Shown: one piece after another, positions 1 through 8,683 of the stretch
How the letters are laid out: the number at the start of each line of letters is the position of its first letter
Position numbering within the stretch: the stretch's first letter is position 1
Assembly: GCF_003205835.1 (NCBI RefSeq)
Contig: NZ_CP029773.1
Coordinates: forward strand, 2,946,501 to 3,010,500
DNA length: 64,000 nt
Reading direction: 5' to 3'
DNA from: Stenotrophomonas maltophilia
GTDB taxonomy: Bacteria; Pseudomonadota; Gammaproteobacteria; Xanthomonadales; Xanthomonadaceae
Notes under the pieces: model-generated
What the model was told of the DNA's origin: nothing
Seen by the model: the letters and a program-made list of their open reading frames with translations, nothing else
Database searches by the model: none
Made by a program: the position numbers and the translations under genes

Positions 1-362
1 CCATCGAGTTCGTCAACCTGGAAGACATCACCGCCCTGCCCGACCGCTACTGGACGCTGGACGTGGGCGGCCGCTGGTGGCAGCAGCGCGTGCAGGCCGG
101 CCTGCGCGCCGAGTACTCCGGCCCGACCGAGGAAGGCTACGACTTCTTCCAGACCCGCAAGACCGGCGGCACCGGCGTGCTGCTGGACTTCTACGCCAGC
201 TTCAAGCCCCAGCCGAACACCACGCTATGGCTGAACATCGAAAACCTGCAGAACAAGGCCTATGACAACAATGCCTCGATCGACAGCATCTTCAGCCCGA
301 TCCTGGACCGCGGCAACGGCCGTGGCCGCACCATCTCGATGGGCGTCAATGTCGCGTTCTAG
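1..362 (+). CDS. TonB-dependent receptor, C-terminal end (partial)
   Basis: Only the last ~119 codons are in the window; the gene begins upstream, read in the frame starting at base 3. The protein shows the last strands of an outer-membrane beta-barrel. Aromatic-rich alternating stretches run through it, an NIENLQNKAYD segment is typical of the penultimate strands of TonB-dependent receptors, and it ends in a terminal Phe (GVNVAF), the usual signal for outer-membrane insertion. Its stop lies 14 bases inside the next gene, which encodes a ChaN-like protein and is followed by a tonB-like gene. The receptor is therefore probably for haem or another iron source. The substrate cannot be told from this fragment. 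Confidence 0.85.
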   Translation, partial: IEFVNLEDITALPDRYWTLDVGGRWWQQRVQAGLRAEYSGPTEEGYDFFQTRKTGGTGVLLDFYASFKPQPNTTLWLNIENLQNKAYDNNASIDSIFSPILDRGNGRGRTISMGVNVAF

Positions 363-1149
363 CCGCCACTGGCTGCCGCTGTGCCTGCTCGCGCTGGCGT
401 CGATGGCCAGCGCGCAGCCGCTGCCCGGCAAGGTGGTCGACCTCGCCAATGGCCGGATCCTGGACGAATCTACGTTCGTACAACGCACTGCCGCCGCCCA
501 GCGGTTGCTGCTGGGTGAACGGCATGACCTCGACAGTGATCATGCCGCCCAGCGCTGGCTGCTGCAGGCGTTGCAGCAGCAGCGCCCGCAGGGTGCCCTG
601 GTGCTGGAAATGATTCCCAGCGAGCGCCAGCCGCGCCTGCAGCGGGTGCAGCGCTGGCTGGCCAAGGGCAACCATGCCGACGGCACGAGGCTGCAGGAGC
701 TGCTGGACTGGGATGCGCGCTGGCCGTGGGCTGCCTATGGCGGGCTGGTGCAGGACGCCACCGCTGCCGGCATCCCGTTGTTCGGTGGCAATCTCGCGCG
801 CGCCGAGGTCAACGCGCTGTTGGCATCGACCAGGGCGGTACAGTTCCCCGTGGCCACTGCGCGGCAGCGCCTTGCGGAGGTGGTGCTTGCCCAGCACGCA
901 GAGGCCGCACCGATGCTGGATGGCATGTTGGCCGTGCAGCAGGCCCGCGACACACGGATGGCACGGGTGCTGCTCGATGCACCCGCACCGGCGCTGCTGG
1001 TTGCCGGGCGCTGGCATGTACTGCGCGGCACCGGAGTACCAGGCTACCTGACTCTGGACGTACCAGCACTGGTGATTGCGCTCGCCTCACCTGGCGAAGC
1101 CATCGATGCGTCTGACGCCGACCTGCTATGGGTGCTGGACGATGAGTGA
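349..1149 (+). CDS. ChaN-family (haem-binding, iron-regulated) protein
   Basis: 266 aa. Residues 1-22 form a signal peptide (hydrophobic LPLCLLALASMASA, cleavage near AQP). No lipobox Cys is visible, so it is more likely periplasmic than a lipoprotein, unlike many ChaN proteins. The body carries ChaN-family marks: LLLGERHDLDSDH early, ALVLEMI, a GGNLAR segment and a late AGRWHVLRGTGVPGYL block. ChaN of Campylobacter binds haem between two monomers; that role is transferred by family only. I chose the ATG at 349 because it puts a signal peptide at the N-terminus and overlaps the receptor stop by 14 bases. The first ATG in this frame (262) lies deep inside the receptor gene. It overlaps the following tonB-like gene by 8 bases, so the three genes form one operon. 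Confidence 0.85.
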   Translation: MSRSSRHWLPLCLLALASMASAQPLPGKVVDLANGRILDESTFVQRTAAAQRLLLGERHDLDSDHAAQRWLLQALQQQRPQGALVLEMIPSERQPRLQRVQRWLAKGNHADGTRLQELLDWDARWPWAAYGGLVQDATAAGIPLFGGNLARAEVNALLASTRAVQFPVATARQRLAEVVLAQHAEAAPMLDGMLAVQQARDTRMARVLLDAPAPALLVAGRWHVLRGTGVPGYLTLDVPALVIALASPGEAIDASDADLLWVLDDE

Positions 1150-1855
1150 GCGCGGCCAACACTGGCAGGCGATCGCGATCAGCATCGGCCTGCACCTGCT
1201 GCCCTTGCTGCTGCTGGTGCACTGGGTGGCCACGCCCCCCTTGCTGCCCCCGCCGGAACAGGACGTGCGCATCAGCCTGCGCCTGCTGGCACCGGCCACA
1301 CCTCCGCAACCGGTCGAGGAACGCCAGGCCGATACCCCCAGCCAGGCGCAACAGGCGCGTGCGTCGCAGCCGACCAAGTCGCCCCCTCCGCCGAAACCCA
1401 CCGCCGCGCGCGAGGGCGAGTTGGCCGCCAGCGAAACGGGCGGGACGGGTCGAAAGCCGCTGCCGGTCGCCCCGCCTGCGGCCGCGACCGATGCAAGTCC
1501 CGCACCGGCATCGATCACGGCCGCGCCGCCCGCTCCAGACGCGCCGCCGGCGGACTTCCAGGCCGGCGCCGCCAGCGACCAGTGGGAAGCCCGCCTGATG
1601 GCGCGGCTGGAACGCTACCGCTACTACCCCGCCGCCGCACGCTCGCGCCGGCAGCAGGGGACGGCCTGGGTCAGGGCCAGCATCGACCGCGAAGGTCGCC
1701 TGCTGGCCCTGCGGCTGGAGCAGTCCAGTGGCCAGCCGATGCTCGATGACGGCGCGCTGCAGACCTTCCGTCGCGCGCAGCCGCTGCCGCCCATTCCCGT
1801 GGAAATGAAGGCACCCCAGGAACTGGTGGTACCGGTGGAGTACTACCTGCGCTAG
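1142..1855 (+). CDS. TonB-like energy transducer
   Basis: 237 aa with classic TonB architecture. A short cytoplasmic start is followed by one membrane helix (about residues 9-30, IAISIGLHLLPLLLLVHWVA). A Pro/Ala-rich periplasmic spacer follows (about 35-150), then a C-terminal TonB domain (about 160-237) beginning WEARLMARLERYRYYPAAARSRRQQG. The YP motif and the G-x-A-x-V strand are visible, and it ends PVEYYLR. It would pass proton-motive energy from ExbB/ExbD to the receptor encoded two genes upstream. No exbB or exbD is adjacent, so it must share them. The ATG at 1142 overlaps the ChaN stop by 8 bases, which indicates translational coupling. A dedicated TonB next to its receptor is common in Xanthomonadaceae. 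Confidence 0.88.
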   Translation: MSERGQHWQAIAISIGLHLLPLLLLVHWVATPPLLPPPEQDVRISLRLLAPATPPQPVEERQADTPSQAQQARASQPTKSPPPPKPTAAREGELAASETGGTGRKPLPVAPPAAATDASPAPASITAAPPAPDAPPADFQAGAASDQWEARLMARLERYRYYPAAARSRRQQGTAWVRASIDREGRLLALRLEQSSGQPMLDDGALQTFRRAQPLPPIPVEMKAPQELVVPVEYYLR

Positions 1856-1981
1856 GCGCTGAGGGCCTCCGCCTTGATGTCGGGAATTGCGAGGCAGTCT
1901 GCGACCTCAACTCCGGTTGAGGTCAAATGGAACTGGCGCAACAGAGTAGTCCGCCATGTGCAACGATCGCGCCCACGTGCA

Positions 1982-2042
1982 GGGCCGAGCCCATGCTCGG
2001 CTGCTCAGCGCGAATGGCAGCCGAGCATGGGCTCGGCTCTAC
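1982..2042. repeat. SMAG-type palindrome pair (facing)
   Basis: Two GC-rich hairpins face each other between the tonB-like gene and the convergent CDF gene. The second ends in CTAC (GTAG on the minus strand), with stem GAGCCGAGCCCATGCTCGGC; the first is its mirror copy lacking a clean GTAG. The rest of this 197-base gap holds nothing else I recognise. A dimer between convergent genes may act as a bidirectional terminator. Confidence 0.8.
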
Positions 2043-2052
2043 CGTTCCCCGC

Positions 2053-2955
2053 TTACGTCCATGCTGGGTCTGCCTTGAAATCGATGGTCAGCCAGAACGT
2101 ACTGCCACGGGCGTCCAGCCGCACCGCGATCTCGTCACGCATCGCATCGACCTCGCCCACTGAGCCCAGCGGCGTGGCCGGGTCGGCCAGCACGTGGATC
2201 TCGATGAAGCGCATCCGCCCCATCTTCGCCACATGGCTGGTGAAGCCGGCATAGCCGTGCTCGGCGACGAACGCCTGCATCACCTGCTGCACGCGTCGGT
2301 CCAGATCATCCGGCGCCACCTGCAGCACTTCGCGCATGGCCTTCCACGCGCTGCGCGCCGGCACCGGCAGCACCGCCAGACTGATCAACGCCAGCACGAT
2401 CGAATCCAGGTACGGCACCCAGTGGTGCCACTCACCGCCGTGCAGGATCAGCGCCAGCACGAAGGCCAGCACCACCGCCAGGCTCATCAATCCGCCCAGC
2501 AGCCAGCCGCGCACGTCCAGCCACAACAGAGCAGAGCGCAGGTGCCGCGCACGCTGCGCGACGAATGCCGCCATCGCCAGGTTGCTGGCACTCAGCAGTG
2601 CCGCCCACCACAGCGCGGGCCCGAACTTCACTTCGTGCCCGCCCGTCGTCAAACCAATTACCGCGTTGGCCAGCGCATACACGCAGGCCAGCGACAGGAT
2701 CACACCGCCCAGTGCCTCGACCATCGGCTCAAGGTGCCAGTAGCCATACTGGAAGCGCGGGCTCTGCTCCCGCGCCACCAGCCGCAGCACCGACAACGAC
2801 ACCAGGGTCAGGGCGACGTCGACCAGGCTGTACACGCCGTCGAACAGGATGGCCTGCGATCCCACCAGCAGGCCACCGCCGAAGCCGACCGCGCTCACCG
2901 CCAGGGTGGCCCCGATCGAGAACTTCAGGATGCGTTGCTCGCGCGCGGTATCCAT
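2053..2955 (-). CDS. Cation diffusion facilitator (CDF) family transporter
   Basis: 300 aa inner-membrane metal-cation/proton antiporter of the CDF family. Hydrophobic segments fit six membrane helices: about 10-30, 37-60, 80-100, 110-130, 145-170 and 180-195. Helix 2 carries DGVYSLVD, a DxxxD-like version of the metal site; helix 5 has HHWVPYLDSIVLAL with the paired acidic residue. The C-terminal cytoplasmic domain includes FIEIHVLADPATPLG. The usual substrates are Zn, Cd, Co, Fe or Mn; the sequence does not decide which. The gene begins 28 bases after the decarboxylase stop on the same strand, so it is probably the last gene of the acid-resistance operon. No strong Shine-Dalgarno precedes the ATG, which fits coupled translation. 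Confidence 0.88.
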   Translation of the reverse strand: MDTAREQRILKFSIGATLAVSAVGFGGGLLVGSQAILFDGVYSLVDVALTLVSLSVLRLVAREQSPRFQYGYWHLEPMVEALGGVILSLACVYALANAVIGLTTGGHEVKFGPALWWAALLSASNLAMAAFVAQRARHLRSALLWLDVRGWLLGGLMSLAVVLAFVLALILHGGEWHHWVPYLDSIVLALISLAVLPVPARSAWKAMREVLQVAPDDLDRRVQQVMQAFVAEHGYAGFTSHVAKMGRMRFIEIHVLADPATPLGSVGEVDAMRDEIAVRLDARGSTFWLTIDFKADPAWT

Positions 2956-2983
2956 CGTTCGCCGAAGGGCCGACCGTTGCGGG

Positions 2984-5272
2984 TCAGGCCTTCAGCACCT
3001 CCACCTTGTACGAAACCACATCCCCCTCCTGCTCGATGATGAGACCGTGCACGTCCGACTCGAAGCCCGGGAAACGAGCATTCTGCTCGCGGGCGATGCG
3101 CAGCGACTGGATGATCGGCTCGTCGCTGTCACCGAAACGCTCGCCCGGCATGATGGTCGGGATGCCCGGCGGGTACGGCACCAGCATGGTCGCCGCAATG
3201 CGGCCACTGAGCTGCTCGATGTCGACCCGCTCGATCTCGCCCTTGACCAGGTGGTTGTAGGCATCGGCCGGGGTCATCACCGGCGTCGGCAGGTCCACGT
3301 ACATCTCGCGCATCACCTTGGCCACCGAGAAATCCTGGTTGAACGCGTGCAGCGCGTCGCACAGGTCGCGCAGGCCCCAACCGGCGTAGGCATTCGGATA
3401 GTCGGCGGCCAGCGTCGGCAGTGCCTGACTCAGCGGCGCATTGCGGTCGTACAGCTCCTTGAACGCCATCAGCTCGGTCACCAGGGTGCTCCACTTGCCC
3501 TTGGTGATGCCCATCGAGAACAGGAACAGCACCGAGTACAGGTTGGTCTTCTCCACGGTGATGCCGCGGCCCCACAGGAACTTGCTCAGCACCGCCGCCG
3601 GGATGCCCAGCTTGCCCATGCTGCCGTCCATCGCCAGGCCCGGGGTCAGCAGGGTCACCTTGATCGGGTCGATCAGCACGTAGTCGTCGACCAGGTTCTC
3701 GAAGCCGTGCCAGTGCGCATCCGGCTGCAGGTACCACTCCTCACGCTTGGCCACCAGCGGTGCCGGCGTATCGCCCTTGTCCAGGCTGCGCTCGACCTGG
3801 GTCGGCTGCCACACGCTGAACCACCAGTCATCGCGGCCGAGATCATCGCGGACGTGCAGCATCGCGCGGCGGAAGGCGATGGCCTCGTCGTGCATTTCCT
3901 GCACCAGCGAACGGCCAGCATCGCCTTCCATCATCTTCGAGGCCACGTCACAGGCTGCGATCACCCCGTAGTGCGGGCTGGTCGAGGTGTGCATCATGAA
4001 CGACTCGTTGAAGCGCTCGGCATCCAGGTTGCGCTGCGCCGAATTGCGCACGTGGATCATCGACGCCTGCGAGAACGCCGCCAGCAGCTTGTGGGTCGAA
4101 TGCGTGGTGAAGATGATCGCATCCTGCTCACGCGGCTTGCCCTTGGCCATGCCGTAGTGGTTCTCGTAGAACGGGTGGAACGCGGCGTACGCGTACCAGG
4201 CTTCGTCGAAATGCAGGAAGTCGACCGCGCTGCCGATCTCGTCGGCGATCTTCTCGGCGTTGTAGCACAGGCCGTCGTAGGTCGAGTTGGTGACCACCGC
4301 GATGCGCGGCTTGGAGCCAGCCTTGTAGGCCTGGCTGGCCAGCGGGTTGGCAGCGATGCGCTGCTGCAGCGACTCCGGCGTGAACTGATCCAGGCTGATC
4401 GGACCGATGATGCCGTGCGCATTGCGGCTGGGGGTGAAGTACACCGGCACCGCACCGGTCATGATCAGCGCGTGCAGCAGCGACTTGTGGCAGTTGCGAT
4501 CGACGAACACCACGTCACCGCGCGCCACCGTGCCATGCCAGACGATCTTGTTGGCGGTGGAGGTGCCGTTGGTGACAAAGAACGTATGGTCGGCACCGAA
4601 GTTGCGTGCCGCCTCGTTCTCGGCGTCCTTGATCGGGCCGGTGTGATCGAGCAGCGAACCCAGCTCCGGTACCGAGATCGACAGATCGCTGCGCAGGGTG
4701 TTCTCGCCGTAGAACTGATGGAATGCACGGCCGACCGGCGACTTGGTGAACGCCACGCCGCCGGCATGGCCCGGGGTGTGCCAGGAGTAGTTCGACTCGG
4801 CTGCATGGTGGATCAACGCCTTGAAGAACGGCGGCAGCAGGTTCTTCATGTAGTCTTCGGCCGCGCGCATCACCTGCCGCGAGATGAAGCTCTTGGTATC
4901 TTCGAACAGGAAGATGAAACCGTGGATGTACTTGAGCAGCTTGCTCGGCACCTTCTCGATGGTGCGGCGCTCGCCGTACAGGAACACCGGCAGGTTGGCG
5001 CGGCGTGCGCTCTGCTCGCGCAGGAAGGCGGTCAGGCGCTGGAACTCGCCATCCACCTCTTCACTGCCGTCGATCGAGATCAGCACCGCCGAGGCCGCCA
5101 CGTAGGTGCGGGCACCGGCGCGGGCATCATCCAGGTTCAGGCCGCACAGCACGCGCTGGTCGTTGCTGCGCAGCTCCTCCACCAGGGCGCGGATCAGGAT
5201 GCCGCCGATGCGCGGCGACTCGTAGTCGTTGTCGATGACAATGACCGGATAGTCCAGGGACTTGAAGTACAC
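2984..5272 (-). CDS. Orn/Lys/Arg decarboxylase, probably arginine decarboxylase (AdiA-like)
   Basis: 762 aa, close to E. coli AdiA (about 755). This is a PLP enzyme of the large inducible fold-I family. It has an N-terminal receiver-like wing domain (to about 130), then the PLP core with SWHTPGHAGG, FVTNGTSTANK, LHFDEAWYAYAAFHPFY and the Schiff-base lysine in THSTHKLLAAFSQAS, then a C-terminal domain. The reaction consumes a proton: arginine gives agmatine plus CO2 (lysine and ornithine are alternatives). The start is GTG at 5272, because AAGGAG sits just upstream and the protein then begins VYFKSLDYPV; the longer frame back to 5548 runs inside the permease gene. It follows the AdiC-like antiporter by 20 bases, and that neighbour is the main reason for preferring arginine. 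Confidence 0.88.
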   Translation of the reverse strand: MYFKSLDYPVIVIDNDYESPRIGGILIRALVEELRSNDQRVLCGLNLDDARAGARTYVAASAVLISIDGSEEVDGEFQRLTAFLREQSARRANLPVFLYGERRTIEKVPSKLLKYIHGFIFLFEDTKSFISRQVMRAAEDYMKNLLPPFFKALIHHAAESNYSWHTPGHAGGVAFTKSPVGRAFHQFYGENTLRSDLSISVPELGSLLDHTGPIKDAENEAARNFGADHTFFVTNGTSTANKIVWHGTVARGDVVFVDRNCHKSLLHALIMTGAVPVYFTPSRNAHGIIGPISLDQFTPESLQQRIAANPLASQAYKAGSKPRIAVVTNSTYDGLCYNAEKIADEIGSAVDFLHFDEAWYAYAAFHPFYENHYGMAKGKPREQDAIIFTTHSTHKLLAAFSQASMIHVRNSAQRNLDAERFNESFMMHTSTSPHYGVIAACDVASKMMEGDAGRSLVQEMHDEAIAFRRAMLHVRDDLGRDDWWFSVWQPTQVERSLDKGDTPAPLVAKREEWYLQPDAHWHGFENLVDDYVLIDPIKVTLLTPGLAMDGSMGKLGIPAAVLSKFLWGRGITVEKTNLYSVLFLFSMGITKGKWSTLVTELMAFKELYDRNAPLSQALPTLAADYPNAYAGWGLRDLCDALHAFNQDFSVAKVMREMYVDLPTPVMTPADAYNHLVKGEIERVDIEQLSGRIAATMLVPYPPGIPTIMPGERFGDSDEPIIQSLRIAREQNARFPGFESDVHGLIIEQEGDVVSYKVEVLKA

Positions 5273-5292
5273 GTTGATTCTCCTTGTCGAAC

Positions 5293-6645
5293 TCAGGAAC
5301 GCTGGGCGCCGGCGCTGATCGCCGAGGCCTCGCGGGCGCGCTGCCGCTGCTGGCGGCGCTCCTCGCTGAAGAAGGGATAGAACACGGTGATGAACAGCAC
5401 GAACAGGAAGGCGTACTGCACGATGGTTCCCGACGAGCCGTAGATCGCCCACAGGCAGTACACGACGGTCAGGCTGGTCAGGGTCCAGAACGCTCCGGTG
5501 TGGACCAGGGTGTGCGAACGCTCGACCACGAAGTAGCAGGCCACGCACGAGTAGATGTAGGGCAGCAGGGTCAGCACCACCGCCGCCGAGGTGATCACGT
5601 CGAACTGTGCAGACGCGGTCTCCGAGGTGGAGGTGACCAGCACCGCCAGCGTCATCAGCACCGCCACGATCAGCACGCCCTTGACCGGCACGTCATCCTT
5701 GTTGGTCTTGCTGAAGATGCTCGGGAACAGGCCGTCATCGGAGGCTGCCTTGGCGCTCTGTGCGGTCAGCAGGATCCAGCCGCCCAGCGAACCGGCAGCA
5801 CCGATGAAGGCACAGAGGCTGACCAGCGCACCGCCCCAGCCACCGACGGCCTTGGCGGCAGCCAGTGCGAACGGCGCATCGGAAGTCTGCAGCTCGCCAT
5901 TGGGCACCATGCCCATGATCACCGAGGAACTGGCGATGTAGGCGATGGCGGCCAGGAACACACCCGCCAGGGTGGCGCGGGCCACGTTCTTTTCCGGATT
6001 CTCCACCACGCCGGCGGTGACCGAGGCCGATTCGACGCCGATGAAGGCCCACAGGGTCAGTGCCGCGGCACTGGAGATCGCGCCGAAGTTGGATTCACCG
6101 GACACGTTGTAGGCGCCCTTGAAGATGTCGGCATCGAAGAAGAACCAGCCGAAGATGGCGATGCCCAGGATCGGCACCAGCGCGAAGCTGGTGGTGACCG
6201 TCTGCACGCGGCTGACGAAGGCCGGGCCGATCATGTTGGCGAAGCTCAGCGCCCACACCAGCACCAGCACCGCGATGCAGCGCACCAGCGGCTCGGACAG
6301 GATCGGGAAGAAGTAGCTGAAGTAGCCCACCGCCGCGATCGGGATGGCAACGTTGCCGATCCAGTTGGCGAACCAGTAGATGGTATTGGTCTGGAAGCCC
6401 ATGTAGGGCCCGAACCAGTCGCGCGCATAGGCATAGGGACCGCCGGCCTTCGGTGCCAGCTTGCCCAGCTTGGCGAATACGAAGGCCAGCAGCAGCGCAC
6501 CGGCGGTGGTGATCAGCCAGCCCCAGATCGAGGCGGTACCGATCTTGGCCAGACTGGACGGCAACAGGAACACGCCTGAGCCCATCATGTTGCCGGCAAC
6601 GAGGAAGGTGGCTCCGACCACCCCGATTTTCTTTGCTTCTGCCAT
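5293..6645 (-). CDS. APC-family amino acid antiporter, AdiC-like (arginine/agmatine)
   Basis: 450 aa, about 12 membrane helices, APC superfamily. It resembles E. coli AdiC at substrate-binding positions: the helix-1 motif AGNMMGSGVFLLP, the TNTIYWFANWIGN segment (AdiC Tyr93 region), LWAFIGVESAS (Trp202/Glu208 region) and SLGGWILL (Trp293 region). CadB and PotE share parts of this pattern, so arginine/agmatine exchange is the best guess rather than proven. The ATG at 6645 is preceded by AGGAG; an upstream in-frame ATG at 6666 has no such site. It sits 76 bases after the porin stop and 20 bases before the decarboxylase. Together the three could import arginine, consume a cytoplasmic proton and export agmatine. 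Confidence 0.88.
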   Translation of the reverse strand: MAEAKKIGVVGATFLVAGNMMGSGVFLLPSSLAKIGTASIWGWLITTAGALLLAFVFAKLGKLAPKAGGPYAYARDWFGPYMGFQTNTIYWFANWIGNVAIPIAAVGYFSYFFPILSEPLVRCIAVLVLVWALSFANMIGPAFVSRVQTVTTSFALVPILGIAIFGWFFFDADIFKGAYNVSGESNFGAISSAAALTLWAFIGVESASVTAGVVENPEKNVARATLAGVFLAAIAYIASSSVIMGMVPNGELQTSDAPFALAAAKAVGGWGGALVSLCAFIGAAGSLGGWILLTAQSAKAASDDGLFPSIFSKTNKDDVPVKGVLIVAVLMTLAVLVTSTSETASAQFDVITSAAVVLTLLPYIYSCVACYFVVERSHTLVHTGAFWTLTSLTVVYCLWAIYGSSGTIVQYAFLFVLFITVFYPFFSEERRQQRQRAREASAISAGAQRS

Positions 6646-6668
6646 GACAATCTCCTGTACTGGCATGA

Positions 6669-6685
6669 GCCCGGTACAACCGGGC
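6669..6685. other. Intercistronic hairpin in the porin-permease gap
   Basis: GCCCGG, five-base loop, CCGGGC lies in the 76-base gap between the porin and the antiporter genes. There is no T-run, so it looks more like an mRNA processing or stability hairpin than a terminator. It could set different levels for porin and antiporter. Confidence 0.5.
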
Positions 6686-6721
6686 GTGGGGACGGTTACG
6701 CTGGCGTACGACCGCTGGCGC

Positions 6722-8167
6722 TTATTTGATGAAGTTGTATTGCAGGCTGCCCTGCACCCGGACCGTGTCGCCGCGTGCGCCGCCCTGCTGTTCCAGGCGG
6801 CCGTACAGCAGCTCCATGCCCATCGTCCACGACGGCGCCGGGCTCCAGATCAGGTTGAACACGCCGTAGCGGCTCTGACGGAATGCGTCGGCCGCCAGTG
6901 CGGCATTCCGCTCCAGGGTCAGCTGGCCGATGATCAGGTTCGAACGCCACAACCCGGACCAGTAATGCGTGTAGCCAACGAAGCCACCGTGCAGGTCCAG
7001 CGCATCGAGGCGGCCATCGGCACCAACCACTGCGTCCAGTCCGGAACCGGTCAGGTCGGCGGTATAACGGCTGAGGCCGCGCCCGCCGAGCGCACCGAAC
7101 AGGAGCAGGTCGCGCTCGCCCACCGAGGCCGAACCGCTGAGTTGCAGGCCACCGGCCATGCGCCGGTCGCGCTCGCCATCGCCATCGCCATCGCCGTCAT
7201 AGGCCAGGCTGCGTGCCACTGCGCCAAGCTGCAGGTGGCCCCAGTCGCGCTCCATGCGCGCAGTCACCGTCACATCCGGCAGCCGGTTCACGGCGGCGCG
7301 CTCATCGCTGGCACCAGCCAGTTCGGTCTTCGGATCTTCGGCGGCGACGGTCAGGGTGTTGCCCTTGCCCATCGCGAAACTGTGGTGGATGCCTGCCACC
7401 AGCAGGTAGCCGGCACCGCCGGGACCTGCGAAATCCAATGTATCGGGCAGGCTGTCCGGATCCATGAAGCTGGAGTAGCCGTAACCGGCGTAGGTATTGC
7501 CGAGCTGGCCATAGGCATGGCGCAGCCGGAATTCGTAGCCGTCACTACTGCCGAAGAAGTCGTTCTCCAGGTAGAAGCGCAGGTTGCCGTGCGTGGTCGG
7601 ACGTCGCGCCTCGAAGCTGAAGCGGGTCTGCTTGGCATGGATGTTGAAGTTCGAGACATCACGATGACTGCCACCGACCGGCATCGACGAGGGAATGAAC
7701 TGATCCTCATCCCCCGCTGCACGCGAATCAGCGATGGCATCCAGCTTGGCGTAGCCGCCGATACGGATCACCGTGTCAGTACCCGGAATGGCGAAGAAGC
7801 CCTTCAGATCCGGATCGGTCGGGCCGGCCGCACTGTCCGGTCGCGACGCGGCGGTGGACGGATCGGCCACCGACTCACGCTGCGGCAGCACCGGCTGTGC
7901 CACGCCCGGTACCTGCGTGGGGTGCAGCAGGTTGGCAGTGCTGGCAGGCGCGACCACGGCGGCGGGTGCCTGCGCGGTGGCAGGCCCAACGGTTGCATCG
8001 TGCTGCTCAAGGCGGTCCAACCGCTGCTGCATGCCGTCCAGCGCCTGCCGCATGGCCGCAATCTCGCGACGCAGCGCCTGTGCGTCCTCCTTGTCATCCG
8101 CCTGCGCATACGCCGGCGTGATCGCCAGTGCGGTCACGCAGGCCAGGCTCAGTACCGCCACGCGCAT
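6722..8167 (-). CDS. DcaP-like outer-membrane porin
   Basis: 481 aa. A signal peptide (MRVAVLSLACVTALAITPAYA) is followed by a short coiled coil (about 25-52, DAQALRREIAAMRQALDGMQQRLDRLEQ), an Ala/Pro linker and a beta-barrel of about 350 residues. The barrel contains IRIGGYAKLDAIADSR, FNIHAKQTRFSFEARRP, NLRFYLENDFFGS and LRHAYGQLGN. Coiled coil plus this barrel signature is typical of the DcaP trimeric porins. It ends LQYNFIK rather than in Phe. The ATG at 8167 follows GGAGG. As first gene of the run into the antiporter and decarboxylase it may be their outer-membrane channel; DcaP of Acinetobacter takes up negatively charged solutes, so the substrate here is open. Confidence 0.82.
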   Translation of the reverse strand: MRVAVLSLACVTALAITPAYAQADDKEDAQALRREIAAMRQALDGMQQRLDRLEQHDATVGPATAQAPAAVVAPASTANLLHPTQVPGVAQPVLPQRESVADPSTAASRPDSAAGPTDPDLKGFFAIPGTDTVIRIGGYAKLDAIADSRAAGDEDQFIPSSMPVGGSHRDVSNFNIHAKQTRFSFEARRPTTHGNLRFYLENDFFGSSDGYEFRLRHAYGQLGNTYAGYGYSSFMDPDSLPDTLDFAGPGGAGYLLVAGIHHSFAMGKGNTLTVAAEDPKTELAGASDERAAVNRLPDVTVTARMERDWGHLQLGAVARSLAYDGDGDGDGERDRRMAGGLQLSGSASVGERDLLLFGALGGRGLSRYTADLTGSGLDAVVGADGRLDALDLHGGFVGYTHYWSGLWRSNLIIGQLTLERNAALAADAFRQSRYGVFNLIWSPAPSWTMGMELLYGRLEQQGGARGDTVRVQGSLQYNFIK

Positions 8168-8522
8168 TGCATCCTCCCTGGACGACCCCTGTTCGCAGCA
8201 CGCAGACGGGGCGCACGCATGCGCCGCTCCGGCCTCGCGCTGCCGTTGCTGGAAATGCGGATACTGCGTCGACGACACCGGCCAGCCTGCGCATGGCAGG
8301 CAACAGGACGATGACACTGCCCTGCCCGCACCGATGTCGACGCCATCAAGGCCGCGCTGCCAGAGAGGTGGCGACCGCAGCGGTCTGGGTAACAAGCACA
8401 GGGTGAGAGTGTCGTGAATGGCTGAGCCGACCGGCCCCGATCAGGGCCTGGCGAGCGCGGCATCCATTGCGCGTTGACGCTGTATTCCATGCGTCACAGG
8501 CTAATTCGCCTGTCGTTTTTGG

Positions 8523-8540
8523 CCTTGATTGGAATCAAGG
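8523..8540. promoter_or_regulatory. 18-bp palindrome upstream of the acid-resistance operon
   Basis: CCTTGATTGGAATCAAGG is a perfect 8+2+8 inverted repeat about 355 bases upstream of the porin start. Its size and A/T-containing arms, in GC-rich surroundings, suggest a dimeric regulator site. The regulator is unknown and the distance from the gene is large, so this is a candidate only. Confidence 0.4.
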
Positions 8541-8620
8541 CGCGAGGCTTGATGTCAGTCACTATTCAGACGTGACGACGAACAGATGATGCGCAGGCCG
8601 AAGCATCGATCCTGATCACG

Positions 8621-8656
8621 GAAAGCAACAGGCCCGCATGCTGCCATGCGGGCCTG
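8621..8656 (-). terminator. Intrinsic terminator of the tlpA-dsbG operon
   Basis: A 12-bp perfect stem (CAGGCCCGCATG, four-base loop, complement) lies 28 bases after the dsbG stop. On the minus strand it is followed by TTGCTTTC. Position and strength fit an intrinsic terminator. Confidence 0.8.
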
Positions 8657-8683
8657 TGGGTCATTCACGATGGGCGGCGCGAC

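Larger units (their letters stand above)
8168..8683. other. 516-base intergenic region upstream of the porin
   Basis: No convincing gene. It must hold the promoter of the minus-strand porin operon. Visible structures are a weak hairpin ACAGGC/GCCTGT followed by TTTTT (8496-8520), a perfect 18-bp palindrome at 8523-8540, and the dsbG terminator at its far end. I could not assign a sigma-70 promoter with confidence. Confidence 0.6.

Noticed and set aside
8496..8520. Weak hairpin with TTTTT as a plus-strand terminator
   Set aside because: No plus-strand gene ends upstream, and the stem is only six base pairs.
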